Assembly (NCBI RefSeq): GCF_003611475.1
Contig: NZ_RAXT01000007.1
Location: 48,536-112,535 of the forward strand
Reading direction: 5' to 3'
Origin: Acinetobacter rongchengensis
Lineage (GTDB): Bacteria; Pseudomonadota; Gammaproteobacteria; Pseudomonadales; Moraxellaceae
Length of the DNA stretch: 64,000 bases
Below the pieces are notes generated by a model. The model ran no database searches, was not told where the DNA came from, and saw only the letters and a program-made list of their open reading frames with translations. Made by a program: the position numbers and the translations under genes. Shown one piece after another: positions 54,662-62,804 of the stretch. Each line of letters begins with the position of its first letter. The stretch's first letter is position 1.

Positions 54662-55675
54662 TTAAAAATGAAATACACCTAAACCATTTTTAACTTCATC
54701 AAGCGTGTTTTGCGTAATAATACGGCACTTTTCTGTACCAGTTTTCAAAATATCCATGATGTAATCAGGATCTTTTGCGAGTTCCATACGACGCTCACGA
54801 ATCGGTGTGATCAACTCTTTAAGCACACCTTCAAGACGTTTTTTCACAGTACCATCACCCAAACCACCACGGCGATAATGTGCTTTTAACTCTTCAACTT
54901 CTTCTTTGTTTGGATCAAATGCATCTAAATAAGTAAATACAATATTACCTTCAACCTGACCTGGGTCTTCAATACGAAGATGGTTCGGGTCGGTATACAT
55001 TGCATTCACTGCTTTTTTAATATCTTTATCAGAAGCATCTAACACAATGGTATTACCTAAAGATTTAGACATTTTCGCCTTACCATCAAAACCAGGTAAG
55101 CGGCTCATATTAGATAGAAGTGCCTTACATTCAGGCAAAATTTCGTGCCCAATTTGACGATTTAAACGACGAACAATTTCATTGGTCTGTTCAATCATTG
55201 GAATCTGATCTTCACCCACAGGAACAACGGTTGCTTTAAATGCTGTAATGTCAGCAGCTTGAGCAACTGGATAGCATAAGAAACCAGCTGGAATATCACG
55301 TTCAAAACCACGTAACTGGATTTCAGTTTTAATGGTTGGGTTGCGTTCCAAACGAGAAACAGTCACAAAGTTTAAATACAACATGGTGAGTTCATTCAGT
55401 GCAGGTAAGCATGATTGAACACAAATGGTAGTTTTTGTTGGGTCAATACCAACAGCTAAGTAATCTGTAGCCACTTCAAGAATGTTACGTCGTACTTTTT
55501 CAAAATTATCCGCATTGTCTGTCAGTGCTTGAGCATCTGCAAGAAGTAAATGTTGATGATGAGAATCTTGTAAGCCTACTCTTGAGCGTAAAGAACCTAC
55601 AAAATGCCCTAAATGTAGTTGTCCAGTAGGACGGTCGCCTGTCAAAATCACAGGACGATTATCTTGATTCGTCAT
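54662..55675 (-). CDS. trpS: Tryptophan--tRNA ligase
   Basis: Class I aminoacyl-tRNA synthetase. The 337 residues contain GDRPTGQLHLGHFVGSLRSR (the HIGH motif appears as HLGH) near residue 13 and the KMSKSLGNTIVLD loop near residue 203. I use the ATG at 55675, preceded by GGAAGCG; an ATG four codons earlier is also in frame. Monocistronic. Confidence 0.97.
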   Translation of the reverse strand: MTNQDNRPVILTGDRPTGQLHLGHFVGSLRSRVGLQDSHHQHLLLADAQALTDNADNFEKVRRNILEVATDYLAVGIDPTKTTICVQSCLPALNELTMLYLNFVTVSRLERNPTIKTEIQLRGFERDIPAGFLCYPVAQAADITAFKATVVPVGEDQIPMIEQTNEIVRRLNRQIGHEILPECKALLSNMSRLPGFDGKAKMSKSLGNTIVLDASDKDIKKAVNAMYTDPNHLRIEDPGQVEGNIVFTYLDAFDPNKEEVEELKAHYRRGGLGDGTVKKRLEGVLKELITPIRERRMELAKDPDYIMDILKTGTEKCRIITQNTLDEVKNGLGVFHF

Positions 55676-55872
55676 TATCGCTTCCAAAGTCTTATTAAAG
55701 GACAGTCATGTTTTGTGAATGCGCACCATTGTACGAGATAATTTATTTTAATGTCAGTGAAATTTGGTGATGTGATGCTTTTTATGGATAAATGTGAAAA
55801 TCTACAAAATTTTCTATAGAAAAAACCATTTTCAAATTAAAATAGTGAAATAACTAAAATTTAGGATAAAAA

Positions 55873-56799
55873 ATGGCGAGTAGTTTATTAATATTGCTAG
55901 ATGATATTGCAACTGTTCTTGATGATGTTGCAGTGATGAGCAAAATGGCAGCCAAAAAAACGGCAGGTGTTTTGGGTGATGACTTAGCATTAAATGCGCA
56001 ACAGGTCAGTGGTGTGCGTTCAGAACGAGAGTTACCAGTGGTTTGGAGTGTTGCCAAAGGTTCTTTTGTTAATAAGTTAATTTTGGTGCCATTAGCGTTA
56101 TTGATTAGTGTGGTTGCGCCGTGGTTAATTAACCCTTTACTGATGATCGGTGGTTTATTCCTTTGCTATGAAGGCGTAGAGAAAGTTATTCATAGCTTAC
56201 AGCATAAAAAAGCCGAAACAGAAGAAGCTGCGCATGAAGAAATGAAGCAGATTGAGACAGATTTAGCGACTTTTGAAAAAGAAAAGATTAAAGGCGCTGT
56301 TCGTACCGACTTCATTCTTTCTGCTGAAATTGTTGTCATTTCATTGGGCACTGTTGCAGCTGCGACATTTGGTACCAAAGTCATGGTTCTATCTGTGATT
56401 GCCATCTTAATGACCGTAGGTGTTTATGGTTTTGTCGCAATGATTGTAAAAATTGATGATTTGGGTTTGTATCTTACCCAACAAGCTTCAAATATGAAAC
56501 AAGCGATTGGCCGTGGTTTATTAGCTTTCGCTCCTAAACTTATGAAAACATTGACCATTGTTGGTACAGTAGCTATGTTCCTCGTTGGTGGTGGAATTAT
56601 TACTCATACCGTTTCTTCACTACATCACTTGACTGAAGAAGCCGTTGATCATGCACAACATATTCCTACAGTTGGCAGTATCATGGGTGCAATTACCCCG
56701 ACTTTAATCAATATGGTGGTGGGGATTGTTGCAGGTTTAATCGTGGTACTTGTGGTTGGATTGATTCAAAAAATTCGTGGTAAATCGACAACAGCTTAA
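55873..56799 (+). CDS. DUF808 inner-membrane protein (YedI-type)
   Basis: A 308-residue membrane protein. The start [20 protein letters not shown] and the segments [20 protein letters not shown] and [19 protein letters not shown] are the signature of DUF808/YedI. Hydrophobic helices are at about residues 72-92, 95-110, 160-205, 225-250 and 275-300. Function unknown. It is 41 bases upstream of a zinc peptidase gene and probably shares its transcript. Confidence 0.88.
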   Translation: MASSLLILLDDIATVLDDVAVMSKMAAKKTAGVLGDDLALNAQQVSGVRSERELPVVWSVAKGSFVNKLILVPLALLISVVAPWLINPLLMIGGLFLCYEGVEKVIHSLQHKKAETEEAAHEEMKQIETDLATFEKEKIKGAVRTDFILSAEIVVISLGTVAAATFGTKVMVLSVIAILMTVGVYGFVAMIVKIDDLGLYLTQQASNMKQAIGRGLLAFAPKLMKTLTIVGTVAMFLVGGGIITHTVSSLHHLTEEAVDHAQHIPTVGSIMGAITPTLINMVVGIVAGLIVVLVVGLIQKIRGKSTTA

Positions 56800-56840
56800 C
56801 TCATAAATGATTTTCAATTTAAAATAAGAAGGATAAGGCT

Positions 56841-57731
56841 ATGCGTTGGAAAGGACGTCGTGTCAGTGAAAATGTCGAAGATCGACGTGGTGGAGGTGGT
56901 GTAAAAGCAGGTGGGATTAGTATTCTCGGTTTGATTGTAGCTTTTGTGGCTTGGAAATTTTTTGGCGTAGATCCGCAACAAGCTTATCAAGCAACCAAAC
57001 AAGTGACATCTGCTGGAGAAACGCAAAATACTGCGCCGACTTCGCTGACACCTCAACAAAAAGAAGTCTCAGACTTTGTTGGAACTGTGTTGGCTGATAC
57101 GGAAGATACGTGGACAACCATTTTCCAACAACAAGGTGCGCAATATACAGCACCTAAATTAAAACTTTTTACAGGTCGTACAGACTCAGCTTGTGGAACA
57201 GCACAATCTGCAATGGGGCCTTTTTATTGTCCAGCGGATCAAAAAGTTTATATAGATACCCAATTCTTTAAAGACATGCGTCAGCAAATGGGAATTTCAG
57301 GTGAACAAAATCAGTCGGAGCTTTCTGCAAAAGATGAAGCGGGTGATTTTGCACAAGCTTATGTGATTGCACATGAGGTTGGACACCATGTACAAAACCT
57401 TTTGGGGATTTCCTCACAAGTACAAAAGGCGCGCCAACAATCAAGTGAAGCGCAAGGCAATCAACTTTCTGTACGTTTAGAATTACAAGCAGATTGTTTT
57501 GCAGGTGTATGGGCCAATCATACCCAACAACGTACTCAGTTCTTAGAACAAGGCGATGTTGAAGAAGCAATGGATGCAGCTCAAAAGATCGGTGATGATT
57601 ATCTGCAAAAACAAGCTCGTGGTTATGCTGTGCCTGATAGTTTTACCCATGGAACCAGTCAACAGCGTATGCAATGGTTTAATATAGGTTTGAAATCTGG
57701 TGATGTAAATCAGTGCGACACTTTCAAGTAA
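56841..57731 (+). CDS. Neutral zinc metallopeptidase (YpfJ-type)
   Basis: A 296-residue membrane-anchored protease. It begins MRWKGRRVSENVEDRRGGGG, has one transmembrane helix at about residues 28-46, and then a periplasmic domain with the zinc-binding motif AHEVGHHVQNLLG (HExxH at about residue 180) and a downstream ELQADCFAGVWA that provides the third ligand. This is the neutral zinc metallopeptidase family (YpfJ). The target is unknown. A terminator follows. Confidence 0.92.
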   Translation: MRWKGRRVSENVEDRRGGGGVKAGGISILGLIVAFVAWKFFGVDPQQAYQATKQVTSAGETQNTAPTSLTPQQKEVSDFVGTVLADTEDTWTTIFQQQGAQYTAPKLKLFTGRTDSACGTAQSAMGPFYCPADQKVYIDTQFFKDMRQQMGISGEQNQSELSAKDEAGDFAQAYVIAHEVGHHVQNLLGISSQVQKARQQSSEAQGNQLSVRLELQADCFAGVWANHTQQRTQFLEQGDVEEAMDAAQKIGDDYLQKQARGYAVPDSFTHGTSQQRMQWFNIGLKSGDVNQCDTFK

Positions 57732-57771
57732 TTTAAATACTATTTGGTATTGAATAATATTGAATAAATTG

Positions 57772-57797
57772 AAAGAGAGGATGGAAATCCTTTCTTT
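57772..57797 (+). terminator. Terminator after the zinc peptidase
   Basis: AAAGAGAGGAT and ATCCTTTCTTT pair with one mismatch around a 4-base loop, followed by TGTTTTTC. Confidence 0.7.
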
Positions 57798-57994
57798 TGT
57801 TTTTCTAATTTGCTTTTAAGATGTGAGATGTTACATCAATAGTTTTATGTTAAAAATTATAAATATTTAATTTAACTTTCTCATTTTTTTGTAAAATTAT
57901 TAGGATTGTTGAATGGTCTTTTATTTTGTATTTATTTGGGAATGATCGAGTGTTTGATATTGATTTTAATTAAAAAATAGAGAATAGAGGTTGC

Positions 57995-59494
57995 ATGGGT
58001 AATTATTTTCTTCTACAGGTCTTCACAGTTGTTTTTGCACTTTCCATTGCAACGACCATTTTCAATAAACGTATTTTAGGCTTTCCTCAAGCAATTGGTG
58101 TTCCGATTGTTTCTGCAATTTTTGTCTTTATTTTACAATGGGGTGCGAGCTTATTGAATGGGAATCAATTTATTTCCATCAATATTCATAATATCGAAGA
58201 AGCCGTGCGTCACATTGATTTCTATGATTTTTTGGTGAACGGTGTTATTTGCTTTATTTTGACATCATCAGCACTCAAATTTAAAGTTTCAGACCTGAAA
58301 GTATATTGGAAGCCGATCAGTATTTTGGCCACAATTGCACTTTTATTCTGTGCAATATTTTTCGCTGGCCTCGTTTTTGGCTTTCAATATTTGATTGGAA
58401 ATCCTGTCCCTATTTTAGTTTTACTTTTATTGGGTTCTGCATTAGGTGCAACCGATCCTATTGGAATTAAAGGTGTTTTAAGTTCAGTTCGTGCGCCACA
58501 TCATTTGATCGTTAAACTTGAGGGCGAATCTTTATTTAATGATGCCATGTGTATTGCGGTATTCATGACTTTATTAAATGTATTAGAAGGTGAGCATTTT
58601 AGTTTAATTGCAACCTTACAAACCTTCCTCTATGAAATTGTTGTTGCGGTCATTATTGGTTGGGCTTTTGGACTAGGTGTTTTGCGTTTACTTCGTGGTA
58701 AACATGAAATGGAATCTTTGATTCTAACCACGGCTTTATTGGCATGTGGCTCTTATCTGGTTGCTTTGTTTGCACATGCTTCAGCACCGATTGCCTGCGT
58801 TATTGGTGGTTTGATTGTTGGAAATAAATGGAAAGAAATTTTACAAGATCGTGAAATTCGTGAAGTTAATCATTTTTGGCATACAGTTGAAGGAATTATC
58901 AATTCATTCTTATTCACTTTAATTGGTTTAGAGATCTTCATTCTAGATTTGAGTACCAGTTTGATTCTTGGCGGTATTTTTGCATTCTTTGCATTACATA
59001 TTTCACGTTTTGCAGCGAACTTTTTGGCATTTGCATTTTTTCCTAGTTTTAGACAAAAAAGCTATAACGGTAGTTTGGCAATCTTATCTTGGGGTGGCGT
59101 ACGCGGCGGGATTTCTTTGGCCTTGATTCTTGCGGTTGCGAATGTACCAGAACTACGTGACTATAGTAGTATTTTGATTGGTTATACTTTTATAAGTGTA
59201 TTACTTTCAGGTGTAGTCTGTGGTTTAGGATTACCTGCTGTTATGAATGCCTTTTATTATAATCCAAATGAAGAAATCACTGGCTTTAAGGGGTGGTACC
59301 AACGGATGTGTAATAAAATGAACCGCAAAGGGGTTAAATACATTGTAGGTGAAGATGCGGAAGGGCATGAAACCATTACAATTTATAACCCAGAAGCTTT
59401 GATAGATAAAAAATCAGCCGATGGCGTCGCAACCGTACATCATCCTAAAAAGGCACAAGAAGTGAAGCGTTTGGAAAATCCTGCAAACTTTTAA
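57995..59494 (+). CDS. CPA1-family Na+/H+ antiporter
   Basis: A 499-residue cation:proton antiporter with about 12 hydrophobic helices. The ion-binding region GSALGATDPIGIKGVLSS, the LEGESLFNDAMCIAVF segment and SWGGVRGGISLALILAVAN are typical of NhaP/CPA1 carriers. The soluble C-terminal tail of about 75 residues is charged. It exchanges Na+ or K+ for protons in pH and salt balance; ion preference is not readable. Monocistronic, with a 263-base upstream gap. Confidence 0.92.
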   Translation: MGNYFLLQVFTVVFALSIATTIFNKRILGFPQAIGVPIVSAIFVFILQWGASLLNGNQFISINIHNIEEAVRHIDFYDFLVNGVICFILTSSALKFKVSDLKVYWKPISILATIALLFCAIFFAGLVFGFQYLIGNPVPILVLLLLGSALGATDPIGIKGVLSSVRAPHHLIVKLEGESLFNDAMCIAVFMTLLNVLEGEHFSLIATLQTFLYEIVVAVIIGWAFGLGVLRLLRGKHEMESLILTTALLACGSYLVALFAHASAPIACVIGGLIVGNKWKEILQDREIREVNHFWHTVEGIINSFLFTLIGLEIFILDLSTSLILGGIFAFFALHISRFAANFLAFAFFPSFRQKSYNGSLAILSWGGVRGGISLALILAVANVPELRDYSSILIGYTFISVLLSGVVCGLGLPAVMNAFYYNPNEEITGFKGWYQRMCNKMNRKGVKYIVGEDAEGHETITIYNPEALIDKKSADGVATVHHPKKAQEVKRLENPANF

Positions 59495-59569
59495 TAATCA
59501 ATACTTTGACATTCCCTTCTTTTTCAAAGCAGGGAGTTTCAAGAGGTTTCGAGGTTAGGCTCAATTCAT

Positions 59570-60535
59570 TTATTTCGCATGTTTGCCTAAAAAGTCCAAA
59601 TAAGGTTTAACCAACAGCTGTTCTTGTTCCAAAATTGGCATATGACCGATCCCTTTTAAAATAACGGGTTCTTGCGCATTTTTGAGTAAGCCTTTTAGTT
59701 CCGCTGCCGCTTCAACATTAATGATTTGGTCTTTATCGCCCCATGCGATCAGCACAGGTTGGTCAATAGAGCGAGCTGCGATTGCAAATGAATCAGGTGT
59801 AAATAGTTTCGACATGACAATCAATTGCTCGATCAGTTTTGAAGTATTGGCGGATTGACTGATCATGAGTTTTTCTTGCGCATCTTTGAGTTCTTTTGGA
59901 ATAAACGGTGGCGTATTCATGGCGATTTTCATTAAACGATCAAAATCACCTGGTTTACTGACCAGCATATTACGCAAGGTTGTTGGATCTTTTAAATAAG
60001 GCGTATTTGCCGACTTAAACACACCAGCACTGTCAATTAAAAACAATGACTTGGTATCAACAGGGTATTGTGCAACATAGAGTAGGGCAATCGATCCTCC
60101 CATACTATGACCTGCAATATTTAAACCATTATCCACTTTAATGGCTTCAGCAAAACGACGTAATTTCTCAGTCAGATTTGGAAGTGAATAATCAAAATCA
60201 TTGGGAACTTTACTGTCACCTTGACCAGGTAAATCGGGAATAATGACATGATAATAAGGGGTTAAATAACGTGCTAAGCGATTCCAGTTATCACGACTCC
60301 CCGCTAAACCGTGAACTAACATCAGCGTAGGCTTACCCACTTGACCGCCTTCGCTATACGCCCAGTCGATATCAGCAACTTTAATACGCTTGGTTTCCAT
60401 ACTTGCCCAAGAGCGTTCTTGCTGCAAGACACTTTGGATATCAATAGAAGGTGCTGCTTGAGTTTGCGATATCCCCTCAATGGATGCCAAACCGATAGCC
60501 GAAGCAAGGAATATTCGAGATAAAATCCGTTTCAT
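59570..60535 (-). CDS. Secreted alpha/beta hydrolase (lipase/esterase-like)
   Basis: A 321-residue hydrolase with an N-terminal signal peptide (RIFLASAIGLASIEGISQTQ region). The fold shows the oxyanion-site LMLVHGLAGSRDNWNRL, the nucleophile elbow AGHSMGGSIALL (Ser near residue 142), the acid in LIAWGDKDQII, and the catalytic His in GIGHMPILEQE. An exported esterase or lipase is likely. Substrate unknown. Monocistronic. Confidence 0.9.
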   Translation of the reverse strand: MKRILSRIFLASAIGLASIEGISQTQAAPSIDIQSVLQQERSWASMETKRIKVADIDWAYSEGGQVGKPTLMLVHGLAGSRDNWNRLARYLTPYYHVIIPDLPGQGDSKVPNDFDYSLPNLTEKLRRFAEAIKVDNGLNIAGHSMGGSIALLYVAQYPVDTKSLFLIDSAGVFKSANTPYLKDPTTLRNMLVSKPGDFDRLMKIAMNTPPFIPKELKDAQEKLMISQSANTSKLIEQLIVMSKLFTPDSFAIAARSIDQPVLIAWGDKDQIINVEAAAELKGLLKNAQEPVILKGIGHMPILEQEQLLVKPYLDFLGKHAK

Positions 60536-60633
60536 AAATATACTCTTGTTGTTTTAGATTATCTTTTTAAGATTAGAATAGTCGCAAACAGAATACATTT
60601 GCCTAAAAAGAGTAAACTCCTCATTATTGGTCA

Positions 60634-60963
60634 ATGGCGATGGTAATCATGCAAAATAATGAACTTGCACAACTTATTCTCAATGTGATTGTGCAAATAC
60701 CACAGGGCAAAGTTGCCAGTTATGGACAGATCGCTAAATTAGCGGGTCTACCCAAGCATGCACGTTTGGTGGGACGAGTTTTGGGACAACTTGAACAAGG
60801 TCACGCGATTCCGTGGCATAGAGTGGTAAATTCACAAGGTAAAATTAGCCTGAACAAATTAGATGAACAGGGCAATTGCATTCAAACAGCCTTGTTATTG
60901 TCTGAAAATGTTGTGGTGATTGAGGGCAAAATTAATTTAAAAAAATACCAATGGGTACCTTAA
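60634..60963 (+). CDS. Alkyltransferase-like protein (ATL)
   Basis: A 109-residue member of the O6-methylguanine-DNA methyltransferase fold. The active-site motif reads IPWHRVVNSQGKIS: tryptophan replaces the alkyl-acceptor cysteine of PCHRV, so it cannot accept methyl groups. It has the DNA-binding helix KVASYGQIAKLAGLPKHARLVGRVLG with the finger arginine. ATL proteins flip O6-alkylguanine and hand it to nucleotide excision repair. ATG codons at 60634, 60640 and 60649 are all possible starts. Confidence 0.93.
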   Translation: MAMVIMQNNELAQLILNVIVQIPQGKVASYGQIAKLAGLPKHARLVGRVLGQLEQGHAIPWHRVVNSQGKISLNKLDEQGNCIQTALLLSENVVVIEGKINLKKYQWVP

Positions 60964-61077
60964 AATTAAAAATCCCTATCATGGCGTGATGATAAGGACT
61001 TTTAGTATTCAAATATTAAATTGTTACGATGTGGTTATTCAAAATCAATATTTGAAATAGAGTATTAAAATCAATAC

Positions 61078-61515
61078 TTATTTAATCACTAATACAGGAA
61101 TCTGTAGCTCAGTTAAAAGACTTTGCGCAACGCTACCCATAATCAGTTTTTGGAAGCCAGTGCGTCCATGAGAGCTAAGAATAACCAAATCAATTTTTAA
61201 ATCTGTAGTGGCTTGATTGATCGTACGTGCAATATTTTCACCTTCAAGTAAACGCGTTTCAACTTGCACGCCTTCTGCAAGAAATTGTTCCTTTGCAACA
61301 TTGATATTGTCTTGGATAAATTCTCGAGCACGTTCAATCAACATATTACTTTGCCCATGAGCAAGGTATTCCGAAGCAATATACGGGTCTAAAGTCATCA
61401 CTTGAACAACTGTGATTTTACTGTTAAATGCTTTAGCAAGTTCAGCAGCATGTTTAATCACAGATAGAGACGTTTCTGAACCATCGACAGGGACAAGGAT
61501 ATTTTGATAAGCCAT
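61078..61515 (-). CDS. Universal stress protein (UspA family)
   Basis: A 145-residue single-domain USP. It starts MAYQNILVPVDGSETSLSVI and contains the ATP-binding pattern SSHGRTGFQKLIMGSVAQSL near the C-terminus, followed by IPVLVIK. USP proteins are cytoplasmic and respond to starvation and oxidative stress. Monocistronic, converging with the ATL gene. Confidence 0.93.
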   Translation of the reverse strand: MAYQNILVPVDGSETSLSVIKHAAELAKAFNSKITVVQVMTLDPYIASEYLAHGQSNMLIERAREFIQDNINVAKEQFLAEGVQVETRLLEGENIARTINQATTDLKIDLVILSSHGRTGFQKLIMGSVAQSLLTELQIPVLVIK

Positions 61516-61979
61516 AGGTAATTTCCTTATTTTGATAAAAAATGCTGAATTGAATGATGAAAATTGAACACGTAAATCAGTTTACACTTTGATCATAACG
61601 TGAATATGAAAAGAATAAAACCCAGTAATTTCATAGGGTTAATTTATTGAAATAACTTAATTTATTTTTAATTAGTCAATAGCGTGTAATATCAAAATCA
61701 AGATATTTAAATTTAGTGAAACATCATAGAATTACAAGGGATTTATAAAATAATTTAGCTATGGAATAGTTAAAATCATGAGATCACTAAAATCGTGAGG
61801 AACAAAAAATATACATAATTGTGAGGGGCATCAGGTATTTATATTTGAAAAGTTAAATTATTGTTCTTGTTAATAATCTTATATGTATTGTCGATCAGAC
61901 AGTTTATCTTTTTTGAAATATTCACATTCATCTTGCAAGAAAGGCTTAATTTCATAGGACGCTGGAGCGATTATTTAGT
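61516..61979. other. 464-base AT-rich gap
   Basis: No coding frame, strong hairpin, tRNA or repeat stands out. It lies between two genes transcribed away from it and must include both their promoters. Confidence 0.5.
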
Positions 61980-62744
61980 ATGAATATGCATAAACATGTG
62001 GTTATCCAATCGGTGTTATTCTCATCGCTCATAGTATTTTCAGTACCTGCTGTTGCTGTAGATACGATTCAAGCAGTTGCTTTGGTTAAATTAAAAGCTG
62101 AATCATTACAGTTCAAAAAGATCTGCGCAGATTTGAATTTAACGTGTTCGGAAGACTCAGCTTTATGGAAAAACAAAGCATCGAATGATGGCAAGGTATA
62201 TTTGATTGATAACACTCCTCAATTGATTGAACTTGTTAAAGATAAAAATCGTTATAAAGTTGTTGATGCATGGAATTTTAAAAATTATCAGCATCATAAT
62301 CAAAGTTCTGAGGATGGTGAGTTGGGTGACTATGGTGTTGAAATTTTCCCTGCATTTTATCCTTTGAATCGGCAAAAGTTTGCAATTGCTATCGTTCAGC
62401 ATTGGGGGACTGGTTATTCAGGTGGTGGTAAAGGTGAACAGTTTGCAGATTTTGTGATGTTAGAACCGAAAGGCAAGTATCAGTTGGCTTTGTCTAATGT
62501 GCCTTTCTATTCTTATGAAATGATTCGAGCCTGTTTTTCTGAAAAAGATTATCAGACCTCACCACATTGTCATGATGAAAGTGCTTCAAGTTTATCGATT
62601 CAATTCAAGGATGTAGGCAAGCCATATTATCAATGGACTTTGAATTATACAGACTTTACTTGGGAGGCTTTTAAACCCGAAAAGAGTAAAGTCGTGGAAA
62701 AGCATCGTGAAGTGGTGATGCCGTTTGAGCAGAAGAATAAATGA
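61980..62744 (+). CDS. Secreted orphan protein
   Basis: A 254-residue protein with a signal peptide ending about VPAVAVD (residue 24-27). The mature part has two cysteine pairs (KICADLNLTC near residue 43-50, and RACFSEKDYQTSPHC near residue 183) that could form disulfides, and Tyr-rich strands (GTGYSGGGKGEQFADFVML). I do not recognise the family. It is 60 bases upstream of the KAP NTPase gene on the same strand, but their relation is unproven. Confidence 0.6.
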   Translation: MNMHKHVVIQSVLFSSLIVFSVPAVAVDTIQAVALVKLKAESLQFKKICADLNLTCSEDSALWKNKASNDGKVYLIDNTPQLIELVKDKNRYKVVDAWNFKNYQHHNQSSEDGELGDYGVEIFPAFYPLNRQKFAIAIVQHWGTGYSGGGKGEQFADFVMLEPKGKYQLALSNVPFYSYEMIRACFSEKDYQTSPHCHDESASSLSIQFKDVGKPYYQWTLNYTDFTWEAFKPEKSKVVEKHREVVMPFEQKNK

Positions 62745-62804
62745 CTTTTCAATGTAGATGGAGTTCGGTCATACTATAGGTAACCTGATGATAATGAATA
62801 GTTA

